A stretch of 64,000 nt of DNA. Source: Streptomyces sp. cg36 (lineage in GTDB: Bacteria > Actinomycetota > Actinomycetes > Streptomycetales > Streptomycetaceae). The translations under genes were made by a program, and so were the position numbers. How positions within the stretch are numbered: position 1 is the stretch's first letter; each line of letters opens with the position of its first letter. Below the pieces are notes generated by a model, which ran no database searches, was not told where the DNA came from, and saw only the letters and a list, made by a program, of their open reading frames with translations. Location of the stretch: NCBI RefSeq assembly GCF_041080675.1, contig NZ_CP163520.1, positions 372,001 through 436,000 of the forward strand, read 5' to 3'. Of the stretch, positions 24,839 through 33,122 are shown in pieces.

Positions 24839-27616
24839 TCAGGGGCCGAGGACATCGCGCAGCTGGGCGCGCCGGGTGATGCCCAGCTTCGGGAACACCT
24901 TGTGCAGATGGAAGCCGATGGTGCGGGGCGACAGATACAGCCGGGCCCCGATGTCCCGGTTGGTCAGTCCCTCCGCGGCCAGCTGGGCGATCTGGAGCTC
25001 CTGCGGGGTGAGCCCGGCGACCGCGCCGGGCGCCGCGGGTTCCGCCACCACCGCGCCCGCCGCCCGCAGTTCGGCGGTGGCGCGCTCCACCCACGGCCGG
25101 GCGTCGAGCCGTTCGAAGACCTCCAGCGCGCTGCCGAGCAGCGAGCGCGCCCGCGCCGACCGTCTGCGCCGCCGCAGCCACTCGCCGAAGTCCAGCTGGA
25201 CCAAGGCGTGTTCGAAGGGCCATCGGGCGCCCGCCGGGTCGGCGAGCGCCGCTCGGAAGTGGGGTTCGGCGTCGTCGGGCTCGCTCAGCAGCGCCCGGGC
25301 CCGGTGCACGACCGCGTCCAGCCGGGCGGAGCGGAGGGGGCCCACGCTCTCCTCCGCGGCGGCCAGCACGGCCCGGGCGTCCGCCACCCGGTCGGCGCGG
25401 ACGGCGGCGGCGGCGAGGTCGGCGAGGAGGTAGGGCGAGGCGTGCCGATGCACCGGGGCCGCGGGCACGTCCTGGGTGAAGACGCGTCGGAGGTGCTCGT
25501 ACGCGGCTTCGTGGTCGCCCTCCGCGAGCGCCGCGAGGCCCAGCGTGTGGCAGTGCCGGACGTACAGGCTGCGCGAGCCGCGCAGGTCGACGCCGCGCAC
25601 CGCTTCGACGGCCTGCGCCCGGGCCCCGGCGTGGTCGCCGCGGACGGCGCGCAGCGCGGCCTGGAGGGTCTGTGCTCCCACCGAGATGTTGTCCGCCTCG
25701 GCCTCCGTGGCCATGCTGAACGCCTCCTCGGCGGCCGACCGCGCCGCCGCCCAGTCGCCGCTCTCGAACAGCGCGACGGCGAGGGCCTGGGCCACCGTGC
25801 AGTTGGTGGCCGCGCGGGCGGCGGTGCGGTGGTGGTCCGCGGCCCGGCCCAGCAGCCGTACGGCAAGGCCGGTCTCGTCCAGGATCCAGGCCGTGCCGCC
25901 CAGCATCAGCAGGTCGGCGTAGGCGAACGCGCCGTCCCGCCGGGCGTCCACCATGCGGTGCAGCCGCTCCAGCGCCCGCTCCCGCTCCGCGAAGGGACGG
26001 GCCACCGCCGCCGTCCACAGCCTGCCGCTGTGCTCCGGCTCCGCCGTGATCAGGGCCGCGATGCGTTCGAGTTCGGCGAGGTGGAAGGGATCGCCGGACT
26101 TCTGCGCCGAGGTCGCCGCCGTGCTCAGGGCGTCCAGGGCCAGCGCGGGCGCCCGGACGGCCATGGATTCGGCGACCGGCAGCAGGAACCGCAGCGCGTC
26201 GTCGTGCGCGAGCGTCACGGCCCGCGACCACCCGGCCCGCAAGGACGCCTCGGCGAGCAGCCGCGGGTCCTGCGTCAGGGCGGCGACCCGGGCCGCGATC
26301 TCGCCGACCCACTGCGGGTGCCCGGCGTACATGGCGGAGGTGGCCGCGGCGAGCAGGCGGCCCGCCCGGCGGTCCGGGTCCGGGGTGAGCTCCGCCGCCC
26401 GCTCCAGGGCGGTGGCCGCCGCCGCGTGCCCGCCCCGGCGGGTGAAGCGGTCGGCGCTCTCGGCCAGGTCGGCGGCGATCGCCTCGTCCGGCCCCACCGA
26501 GGCCGCCGCCAAGTGCCAGGCCCTGCGGTCGGGTTCGTGCGCCAGGGCCGCCGCCAGCGCCAGATGGGCCTCCTGGCGGTCGGCGAAGGAGGCGGACTGG
26601 TAGACCGCCACCCGCACCAGCGGATGGCGCAGCCGTACGTGCACGCCCGCGCCCCGGCTCTCGACGCGCACCAGCCCGGCCTCTTCGGCGGGGCGCCACA
26701 CCTCGGGGTCGTCCAGGCAGGGGGCCGCGTGCAGGACGTCGGAGAGCCGGTCCATGCCGGCAGCCGCCGCGAGCAGCAGCGCGCGCCGGGTCTCCGGCGG
26801 CAGGCCGGGCAGATCGGCCGCGAAGAGCCGTTCGAGCCGGGCGGTGAGCGGGAGCGAGCCGATCGGGCCGCTCGCCCGGCCGGGCTCCTTCGCGCGGGCC
26901 CGGGCGAGTTCGATGAGAGCCAGCGGGTTCCCGGCGGCCTGCTCCAGTATCTGGGCGCGGGCCTTGCCCCGGGGCGGCTGCGGCTGCTCGTCCAGCAGGA
27001 GCCCGGCGGCCACCCGGTCCAGCGGACCCGTCGTCAGATGCGGGAAGTCGCGGTCGAACCGCGCGGGGACGGCCTCGTCCCGGGCGGCGAGCAGCAGCGC
27101 GATGCGCTCGCCCTCCAGGCGCCGGGCGACGAAGGCGAGCACGTCGAGGGAGCCCACGTCCAGCCACTGGGCGTCGTCGACGACGATGAGCACCGGACGT
27201 TCCGTCGCCGCCTCCGAGAGCAGCGTCAGCACACCGGTCCTGATCATCAGCGGGTCCGGGGACTGCCGCCCGTCACCGCCCCCCGTACCGAACGCCTCGC
27301 GCAGGGCGTCGCGTTGGCGGCCGGGCAGCCGGTCCAGATCGCGCAGCGCCGGGCGCAGCAGCTGGTGCACCCCGGCGAAGCCGAGGCCCTGTTCGCCCTC
27401 GCAGCCCCTGACCCGCAGCACGCGTCGGCCCCGCGCCCGGGCCTCGGCCGCCGCCCGGTCCAGCAGGGTGCTCTTGCCGACGCCCGGCTCGCCCGTCAGC
27501 ACGAGCACCTTGGGGCCGTCGCCGTCCGCGGCCTCGACCAGCCGGCCGATCGCCTCCAGCTCGCGCGCCCTGCCCCGGATGTCTCCCGTGCCTGCCTCTG
27601 CGGCGCCGACGTTCAT
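24839..27616 (-). CDS. LAL-type LuxR regulator with AAA ATPase domain
   Basis: The 925-residue protein has an N-terminal AAA domain with Walker A GEPGVGKST and Walker B LIVVDDAQW, a long helical repeat region and a C-terminal LuxR helix-turn-helix (LTPQELQIAQLAAEGLTNRDIG onward, last 55 residues). Such regulators often activate biosynthetic or catabolic clusters in Streptomyces. The ATP-binding half needs a ligand or nucleotide to switch the DNA-binding part. ATG 27616 follows AAGGGAG at short distance; GTG 27670 lacks a ribosome binding site. No obvious single target is adjacent. Confidence 0.9.
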   Translation of the reverse strand: MNVGAAEAGTGDIRGRARELEAIGRLVEAADGDGPKVLVLTGEPGVGKSTLLDRAAAEARARGRRVLRVRGCEGEQGLGFAGVHQLLRPALRDLDRLPGRQRDALREAFGTGGGDGRQSPDPLMIRTGVLTLLSEAATERPVLIVVDDAQWLDVGSLDVLAFVARRLEGERIALLLAARDEAVPARFDRDFPHLTTGPLDRVAAGLLLDEQPQPPRGKARAQILEQAAGNPLALIELARARAKEPGRASGPIGSLPLTARLERLFAADLPGLPPETRRALLLAAAAGMDRLSDVLHAAPCLDDPEVWRPAEEAGLVRVESRGAGVHVRLRHPLVRVAVYQSASFADRQEAHLALAAALAHEPDRRAWHLAAASVGPDEAIAADLAESADRFTRRGGHAAAATALERAAELTPDPDRRAGRLLAAATSAMYAGHPQWVGEIAARVAALTQDPRLLAEASLRAGWSRAVTLAHDDALRFLLPVAESMAVRAPALALDALSTAATSAQKSGDPFHLAELERIAALITAEPEHSGRLWTAAVARPFAERERALERLHRMVDARRDGAFAYADLLMLGGTAWILDETGLAVRLLGRAADHHRTAARAATNCTVAQALAVALFESGDWAAARSAAEEAFSMATEAEADNISVGAQTLQAALRAVRGDHAGARAQAVEAVRGVDLRGSRSLYVRHCHTLGLAALAEGDHEAAYEHLRRVFTQDVPAAPVHRHASPYLLADLAAAAVRADRVADARAVLAAAEESVGPLRSARLDAVVHRARALLSEPDDAEPHFRAALADPAGARWPFEHALVQLDFGEWLRRRRRSARARSLLGSALEVFERLDARPWVERATAELRAAGAVVAEPAAPGAVAGLTPQELQIAQLAAEGLTNRDIGARLYLSPRTIGFHLHKVFPKLGITRRAQLRDVLGP

Positions 27617-27795
27617 GGTCTCCCTTGTCCGCTCCGCCGCCGTCCCGGTCCGCCCAGTGGACCGGGACACCGACGAAATGCCTGTTCACAGCGTCGTGGC
27701 TATCCTGCCAGGCCCTTGGTGAGGGGCCGACGCGTCATCCGGCGGAAGCGGCGCGGGCGGTGGGGCGGGGTGGGGCGGCCCTGTGCGGCGATGCC

Positions 27796-28743
27796 TCAGA
27801 TCCAGCCCCGCCGGGCCGCGATCACCCCCGCCTGGAAGCGGTTGGCCGCGCCCAGTTCCTCGTGGAGGCGGCTGATCCGGCGCCGCATCGTCCGCACCGA
27901 CCAGCCCAGCTGACGGGCGATCGCCTCGTCCTTGAGCCCGCCGACCAGCAGGGTGAGCATCTGGCGGTCCTCCTCGCCGAGCGGGTCCTCGGCGGGCGCG
28001 TCCAGCGGGGTCGCCGTGCGCCAGCACAGCTCCCAGTAGTCGATCAGCCCGTCCAGCAGGGCGGAGGGGCGGATGACGACCGCCCGTACCTCGGTGGAGA
28101 AGTCGAGGGAGAGCGGCATGAGGGCGAGGCGCCGGTCCGCGATGGCCAGCTTGATCCGCAGGCCGGGCAGGACCCGCGCCTGCTCGCCGTGGGCCACCAG
28201 TTCGCGGATGTCACCGAGCACGCCCGGCCATTCCAGTGCCTCGGGGGCGTACACGGCGCGGTAGCGCACGCCCCGGGTGAGCGCGGTGGCCTCGACGGGG
28301 TTGGAGGTGGTGAGGGCGTACGGCGGGCGGTCCAGCGTGATGACCTCCTCGCGCGCCTCCTGCTGGAGTTGTACGAACCAGCGGCCCAACGCCTCGCCGC
28401 CGGTGATGACTTCGACCTGTTCGGAGCCGCCCCGCTGGGCCGTGGTGAACAGCCGCGAGAGCTCTCCGGCCGCCGCCCGTACCGCGTCCAGGTCCGCGGT
28501 GCGGGAGCGCACCAGGGACTCCAGGGCCGCGCCCGGCTCAATGGCCGCGTACCGGCGGCGCGTTCCGGCGAGCCGCCCCACCAGGCCGTTCTCGCGCAGC
28601 CGGTCCAGGGCGCGGGCGACCCGCTCGGTGGAGCAGGACAGGTCGTCGGCCAGCTCCGCGGGAGCGGCGGTGTGGCGGACCAGGATCGTCCGGTAGACGC
28701 TCTCGTCGAACGGGTCGATGCCTGCGGCGGTCAGCTGGGACAT
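27796..28743 (-). CDS. Regulator with TrmB-like and LuxR-like DNA-binding domains
   Basis: The 315-residue protein has an N-terminal winged-helix of TrmB type (about residues 8-65), a middle domain resembling a phospholipase D-like effector fold, and a C-terminal LuxR-type helix-turn-helix (LLVGGLKDEAIARQLGWSVRTMRRRISRL, about 255-285). Proteins of this architecture are frequent in Streptomyces beside secreted proteases. It is divergent from the subtilase gene with only 91 bases between starts, so it probably controls that gene. ATG 28743 is the natural start; the open frame upstream belongs to the other strand. Confidence 0.87.
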   Translation of the reverse strand: MSQLTAAGIDPFDESVYRTILVRHTAAPAELADDLSCSTERVARALDRLRENGLVGRLAGTRRRYAAIEPGAALESLVRSRTADLDAVRAAAGELSRLFTTAQRGGSEQVEVITGGEALGRWFVQLQQEAREEVITLDRPPYALTTSNPVEATALTRGVRYRAVYAPEALEWPGVLGDIRELVAHGEQARVLPGLRIKLAIADRRLALMPLSLDFSTEVRAVVIRPSALLDGLIDYWELCWRTATPLDAPAEDPLGEEDRQMLTLLVGGLKDEAIARQLGWSVRTMRRRISRLHEELGAANRFQAGVIAARRGWI

Positions 28744-28834
28744 GGCCAGGATCCTGGCCCGTATGTGCCAGGGACAGCAATGGGCCAGGCCAAATCGTTG
28801 TCTGGACCACTGAATTCCGATTACTTGGTCTGGC
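28744..28834. promoter_or_regulatory. Divergent control region with a 16-base palindrome
   Basis: GGCCAGGATCCTGGCC (28744-28759) is perfectly self-complementary and abuts the start codon of the regulator. Towards the subtilase, the related words GGGCCAGGCC, GTCTGGACC and GGTCTGGC recur. The layout suggests binding of the regulator to its own gene and to the subtilase promoter. Confidence 0.5.
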
Positions 28835-31800
28835 ATGACCCCTCGTAGATCCCTCACCGCCGCAGTGGCGGCCGCCGTACTCGGCGGTCTGCTCTCGGCG
28901 GTACCCCAGTCCGCCACCGCGGACCCCCGCCACGATCCCGAGCAGCGCGTCATCGTCACGCTGACCGGGGAGGCCGCCGCTGCCGGGAAGGGCGTGCTGC
29001 GCTCCGCGGACGCCCGGGCGATCGGCACCGACCGTGCCGCCGTCGCCGGGCGGCAGAAGTCGTTCCTCGACCGGGCCAAGGGCGCCGGGCTGCGCCCCGG
29101 TTCGCCGCGCAGCCTCAGCCTGCTGCTCAACGCGGTCGCCGTGACGGTGAAGTCCTCCGAGGTCGCCGCGCTCAAGCGGCTGCCCGGGGTGGCCTCCGTG
29201 GTTCCCGACGCCAAGATGCGCGTACTGACCGACACGAGCGTGCCGCTGATCAACGCGCCGCAGGTGTGGCGCCGCAAGGACCCGGCGGGCAACGGCGCCG
29301 ACGGCAAGGGCGTCACCGTCGCCGTCCTGGACAGCGGGGTCGACTACAGCCATCCCGACCTCGGCGGCGGCTTCGGCGAGGGCCACAAGGTCGTCGGCGG
29401 CTACGACTTCGTCAACCGCGACGGCGACCCGATGGACGACAACGGCCACGGCACCCACGTCGCCGGCATCATCGCGGGCCGGGCCGCCGAGAAGGGCGGC
29501 GTGACCGGTGTGGCGCCGGGCGCGAACCTGCTGGCGTACAAGGTCATGGACGACGCGGGCGAGGGCTACACCTCGGACATCGTGGCGGGCATCGAGGCGG
29601 CCGTCGACCCGGCCAATCCGCACCGCGCCGACGTCATCAACATGAGCCTCGGCGGCTACGGGGACGGCACCGACCCGCTGGGCGCGGCGGCGACCGCCGC
29701 CGTCCGGGCGGGAGTCGTGGTCGTCGCCTCCGCCGGGAACGAGGGACCGGCCAAGGGCACCATCAGCACGCCGGGCGCCGCCGACGGCGTCATCGCGGTC
29801 GGCGCCTCCATCAGCGGGCTGCGCATACCCACCGCCGCCTACAAGGGCGGCGAGAAGATCCAGACGTACCGCGGGATGGTGTCCGCGAACCCGCCCGCCA
29901 GGCCCTTCACCGCCGACCTCGTCGACGTCGGGCGGGGCAGCGAGGAGGACTGGAAGCGCGCGGGGGACGTCAAGGGCAAGGCCGTCCGCGTCAACATGCT
30001 GGTGGCCCAGTCCTCGCAGGACCTGTACCTGCCCGAGATCGAGATGGCCCGCGAGGCCGAGCGGCGCGGCGCCGTCGCGCTGATCGGCGGACCGTCCGGG
30101 AGCAGCGGACCGGTGCTCGCCGAGGCCCCGCCGGCGCGGCGGGCGCCCTCCCCCGACGGCTCGGTCCCGCTCGCCGCGCAGCCCTCCCTCAAGGACTCCG
30201 GCGACTCGCTGCGCATGGACCGCCTGGTGATGCTGGGCATGGACGACACCCAGTACGGCGAACTCGGCCGCCGGCTCGCCAAGGGCCGGGTCCAGGTGAC
30301 CGTCAGCGGCACCGACGTCACCGACCAGATCGCCTCGTTCTCCTCGCGCGGCCCGGGCCAGCGGTGGAACCTCAAGCCCGACCTGGTCGCGCCTGGCTAC
30401 GACATCCGCTCCACCATCCCCAAGTCCCTCTACGAGCCCGGTTACTACCGCATGTCGGGTACGTCGATGGCGGCGCCGCACGCCGCCGGCGCCGCCGCCC
30501 TGCTGCGCCAGCTGCACCCCGGTGAGAGCCCGGCGAAGGTCACCTCCGAGCTGGTGGGCTCCACCAAGCAGCTCAAGGGCCCCGGGGCGAGCACCGTCGG
30601 CTCCGGCCGCCTGGACGTCGCCGCCGCGGCCGACCGGGCGGACACCGGCATCACCACCACCCCGGCCTCCCTCTCCTACGGCCTGGCCGACCTCGCCGGA
30701 CGTACGGTCGGCGGCAGCCAGAAGCTCACCGTCACCAACTCCGGCACCCGCGCCCGTACCGTACGGCTGAGGGCGAGCGGCCCGGCGCGGGTCAGCCCGG
30801 ACACCCTGCGCGTCCCCGCGGGCGGCAGCGCGTCGGCGACCGTGACCCTGCGGGCCGAACGCCCGGCGGGCGAGGCCGAGATCAGCGGCACGGTCACCGT
30901 CACCCCCGAGCGCGGCGCCGCGCTGCGCGTCCCCTACCTCCTCGTCGTACGGCAGCTGTTCCTCCAGGCCGGCCCCGACCCGAGCGACGGCACGTCCACC
31001 GCCGTCGTCATCACCCCGGCACCGCTGGCGAAGCCGCCCGTGCTCACCGTCACCCCGCCGCACGGCAGGCCCTACACCGTCACCACCCGGCCGCGCACCG
31101 CCAACGTCTACCAGGCGGACATCACCGGCCGCGGCGAGGGCGCCCACCTGGTGACCGCCGAAGGACGCACCACCGACGGCAAGACGCTCACCAGCAACCG
31201 CGACGGCTTCGAGGTCACCCCCGCGAGCAGCCGCGGCAACCGCTGGCAGCCCGTCGGCCCCAACTCCGAGAGCGGTGACATCACGACCGCGCCGAGCGCC
31301 CCCGGCGCCGCCGTCCTCACCCAGTACGACAAGGCCGGCCCCTGGTCCACCCAGGACAACGGCGCCACCTGGCAGCAGCACACCAGGCTGCCGCTGGGCA
31401 ATGTCGCGGGCCGCGCCTTCACCGTCATCGACCCGCACGACGCCAAGCGCTGGTGGTACGCGTCCAACAGCTCCTCCGGCATCCCGCGCACCGGCTCGAT
31501 CCTGCGCACCGACGACGGCGGACGCACCTGGCGGACGCTCGCCACCCCCGACGCCCGCATCACCGACTTCCTCACCGACGAGTCGGGCAGAACCCTGCTC
31601 GCCGTCACCGCCACCGACCTGCTCCTGAGCAAGGACGGCGGCGACACCTGGAGCAGCGAGCCCCTCGGGATCCCCGTCGACGCCGTCTACGACGTGGCGA
31701 TCGGCGGCGACAGCCTCTACTTCTCGGCGGGCAAGTCGCTGTGGAAGCGCGACGGCCTGTCCTCGGGCACCCTCGGCAAGGCCACCAAGGTGTACGAGTC

Positions 31801-33040
31801 GCCCGACGGCCGGGTCGCGGTCACCGTCGTCGCGGACCGCCAGGTCGTCGCCATGTACGAGGTCGGTTCCGGCATCGTCGGCTCCTTCGACGGCGGCCGG
31901 ACGTGGGCCACGCTCGACAACCACGGATACGGCGGCACCGGTCTCACGATCACCGGCGGCGACATGTACGCCGGGTACGGCAAGGACATCCGCGTCGGCC
32001 GCGACCACGGCCGCAGGTGGAGCACCATCCCGGCCGCCAACCCGGCCTCCACCACCTCCGACTTCGACCGCTGGGCCGACGGCTCGCTGACCGTCTCCTC
32101 GGACGCGGCCGGCGTCTACCGGGGCACCCCCGACGGCAAGGACTACCGGCGCCTCGGCGTCCAGGGCGGCACCGTCAACGCCCTCGCCCTCAGCGGCGAC
32201 CGGCTGCTCGCGGCCGGCCCGCAGGGCACGCACCGCGCGAAGCTGCCGGTCTCCGGCGCCGAGTGGGGCACCACCGGCGGCGAGGGCATGATCGGCGCGG
32301 GGACCCGGCTGCTGCAGACCTCCGCCAAGGACCCGCGGATCGTGTGGCGGGTGCGCACCGGCGCCTGGGGCGACTTCCACCTGGAGCGCAGCGGCGACGC
32401 GGGGGCCACCTGGCAGCAGAAGGGCGAGAGCAACGGCGCGGTGTACGCCCTGGCCGTGCACCCCGCCGACCCCGACCGCGTGTACGTCTCGTACGCGAAC
32501 CTGCTCGGCAAGGGGCTGTTCGCCACCGAGGACGGCGGCGCCACCTGGAAGAACCTCCTGCAGGACCGGACGTACTTCACCGCCGTCGCGGGCGACCCGA
32601 AGAGGCCCGACCGGCTGTGGCTGGGCGCGCCCGACGGCCTCTACCGGTCCGACAACGGCGGCGACGACATCACCAAGGTCGCCGACGGACGGGTGGACAC
32701 CATCGAGTTCGCCGGGTCGAAGATGCTGACCGGCGGCGACGCGATCAAGGTGTCGACGGACGGCGGCCGGACCTTCCGCACCGGCGACACCGGCCAACTG
32801 CCGCTGCGGGTCAGCGACATCCTCCAGGTGGACGGCACCCTCTACGCGGCGGCCACCAGCTCCTGGGACGCGGCGCTGCCGCGCGGCGGCCGGGGCGTCC
32901 TGCGCTCCACCGACGGCGGTCGCAGCTGGCACAACATCTCCACCGGCCTGCAGAACCTCAACGCCACCAGCCTGGCGGCGGCGGGCGGCTGGCTGTACGT
33001 GGGCACGGTGCAGGGAGGGGTGCACCGGCTGAAGCTCTGA
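28835..33040 (+). CDS. Large secreted subtilase (S8) with beta-propeller-like C-terminus
   Basis: The 1401-residue protein has a signal peptide (cleavage near residue 29), an I9-type propeptide (about 35-128) and an S8 catalytic domain with Asp166 (AVLDSGVDYSHPD), His205 (NGHGTHVAG) and Ser544 (SGTSMAAPHAAG). A PA-type insertion lies between His and Ser (about 345-450). The last 600 residues hold repeated DGG-TW elements as in BNR/sialidase-type beta-propellers, which may bind substrate or cell wall. It degrades proteins outside the cell. The divergent two-domain regulator probably controls it. A T-tailed terminator follows. Confidence 0.93.
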   Translation: MTPRRSLTAAVAAAVLGGLLSAVPQSATADPRHDPEQRVIVTLTGEAAAAGKGVLRSADARAIGTDRAAVAGRQKSFLDRAKGAGLRPGSPRSLSLLLNAVAVTVKSSEVAALKRLPGVASVVPDAKMRVLTDTSVPLINAPQVWRRKDPAGNGADGKGVTVAVLDSGVDYSHPDLGGGFGEGHKVVGGYDFVNRDGDPMDDNGHGTHVAGIIAGRAAEKGGVTGVAPGANLLAYKVMDDAGEGYTSDIVAGIEAAVDPANPHRADVINMSLGGYGDGTDPLGAAATAAVRAGVVVVASAGNEGPAKGTISTPGAADGVIAVGASISGLRIPTAAYKGGEKIQTYRGMVSANPPARPFTADLVDVGRGSEEDWKRAGDVKGKAVRVNMLVAQSSQDLYLPEIEMAREAERRGAVALIGGPSGSSGPVLAEAPPARRAPSPDGSVPLAAQPSLKDSGDSLRMDRLVMLGMDDTQYGELGRRLAKGRVQVTVSGTDVTDQIASFSSRGPGQRWNLKPDLVAPGYDIRSTIPKSLYEPGYYRMSGTSMAAPHAAGAAALLRQLHPGESPAKVTSELVGSTKQLKGPGASTVGSGRLDVAAAADRADTGITTTPASLSYGLADLAGRTVGGSQKLTVTNSGTRARTVRLRASGPARVSPDTLRVPAGGSASATVTLRAERPAGEAEISGTVTVTPERGAALRVPYLLVVRQLFLQAGPDPSDGTSTAVVITPAPLAKPPVLTVTPPHGRPYTVTTRPRTANVYQADITGRGEGAHLVTAEGRTTDGKTLTSNRDGFEVTPASSRGNRWQPVGPNSESGDITTAPSAPGAAVLTQYDKAGPWSTQDNGATWQQHTRLPLGNVAGRAFTVIDPHDAKRWWYASNSSSGIPRTGSILRTDDGGRTWRTLATPDARITDFLTDESGRTLLAVTATDLLLSKDGGDTWSSEPLGIPVDAVYDVAIGGDSLYFSAGKSLWKRDGLSSGTLGKATKVYESPDGRVAVTVVADRQVVAMYEVGSGIVGSFDGGRTWATLDNHGYGGTGLTITGGDMYAGYGKDIRVGRDHGRRWSTIPAANPASTTSDFDRWADGSLTVSSDAAGVYRGTPDGKDYRRLGVQGGTVNALALSGDRLLAAGPQGTHRAKLPVSGAEWGTTGGEGMIGAGTRLLQTSAKDPRIVWRVRTGAWGDFHLERSGDAGATWQQKGESNGAVYALAVHPADPDRVYVSYANLLGKGLFATEDGGATWKNLLQDRTYFTAVAGDPKRPDRLWLGAPDGLYRSDNGGDDITKVADGRVDTIEFAGSKMLTGGDAIKVSTDGGRTFRTGDTGQLPLRVSDILQVDGTLYAAATSSWDAALPRGGRGVLRSTDGGRSWHNISTGLQNLNATSLAAAGGWLYVGTVQGGVHRLKL

Positions 33041-33051
33041 CCGCACGGACC

Positions 33052-33102
33052 GGGGAAGGGGTGGTGCGCCTGTGGGGGGCGCGCCGCCCCTTCCCCCTTT
33101 TT
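33052..33102 (+). terminator. T-tailed terminator of the subtilase gene
   Basis: GGGGAAGGGG (33052-33061) pairs with CCCCTTCCCC (33087-33096); the inner GGTGCGCC/GGCGCGCC extends the stem to about 19 pairs with one G-T wobble. A run of five T (33098-33102) follows, making this the most classical intrinsic terminator in the window. Confidence 0.88.
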
Positions 33103-33122
33103 CCGGGCCGGGGCGTGACCGC

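Noticed and set aside
28538..33046. 1502-codon open frame on the minus strand
   Set aside because: It is antisense to the subtilase gene and arises from GC-rich third positions. It has no domain and an implausible composition. The same holds for the long minus-strand frame opposite the SARP gene (60928-63993).
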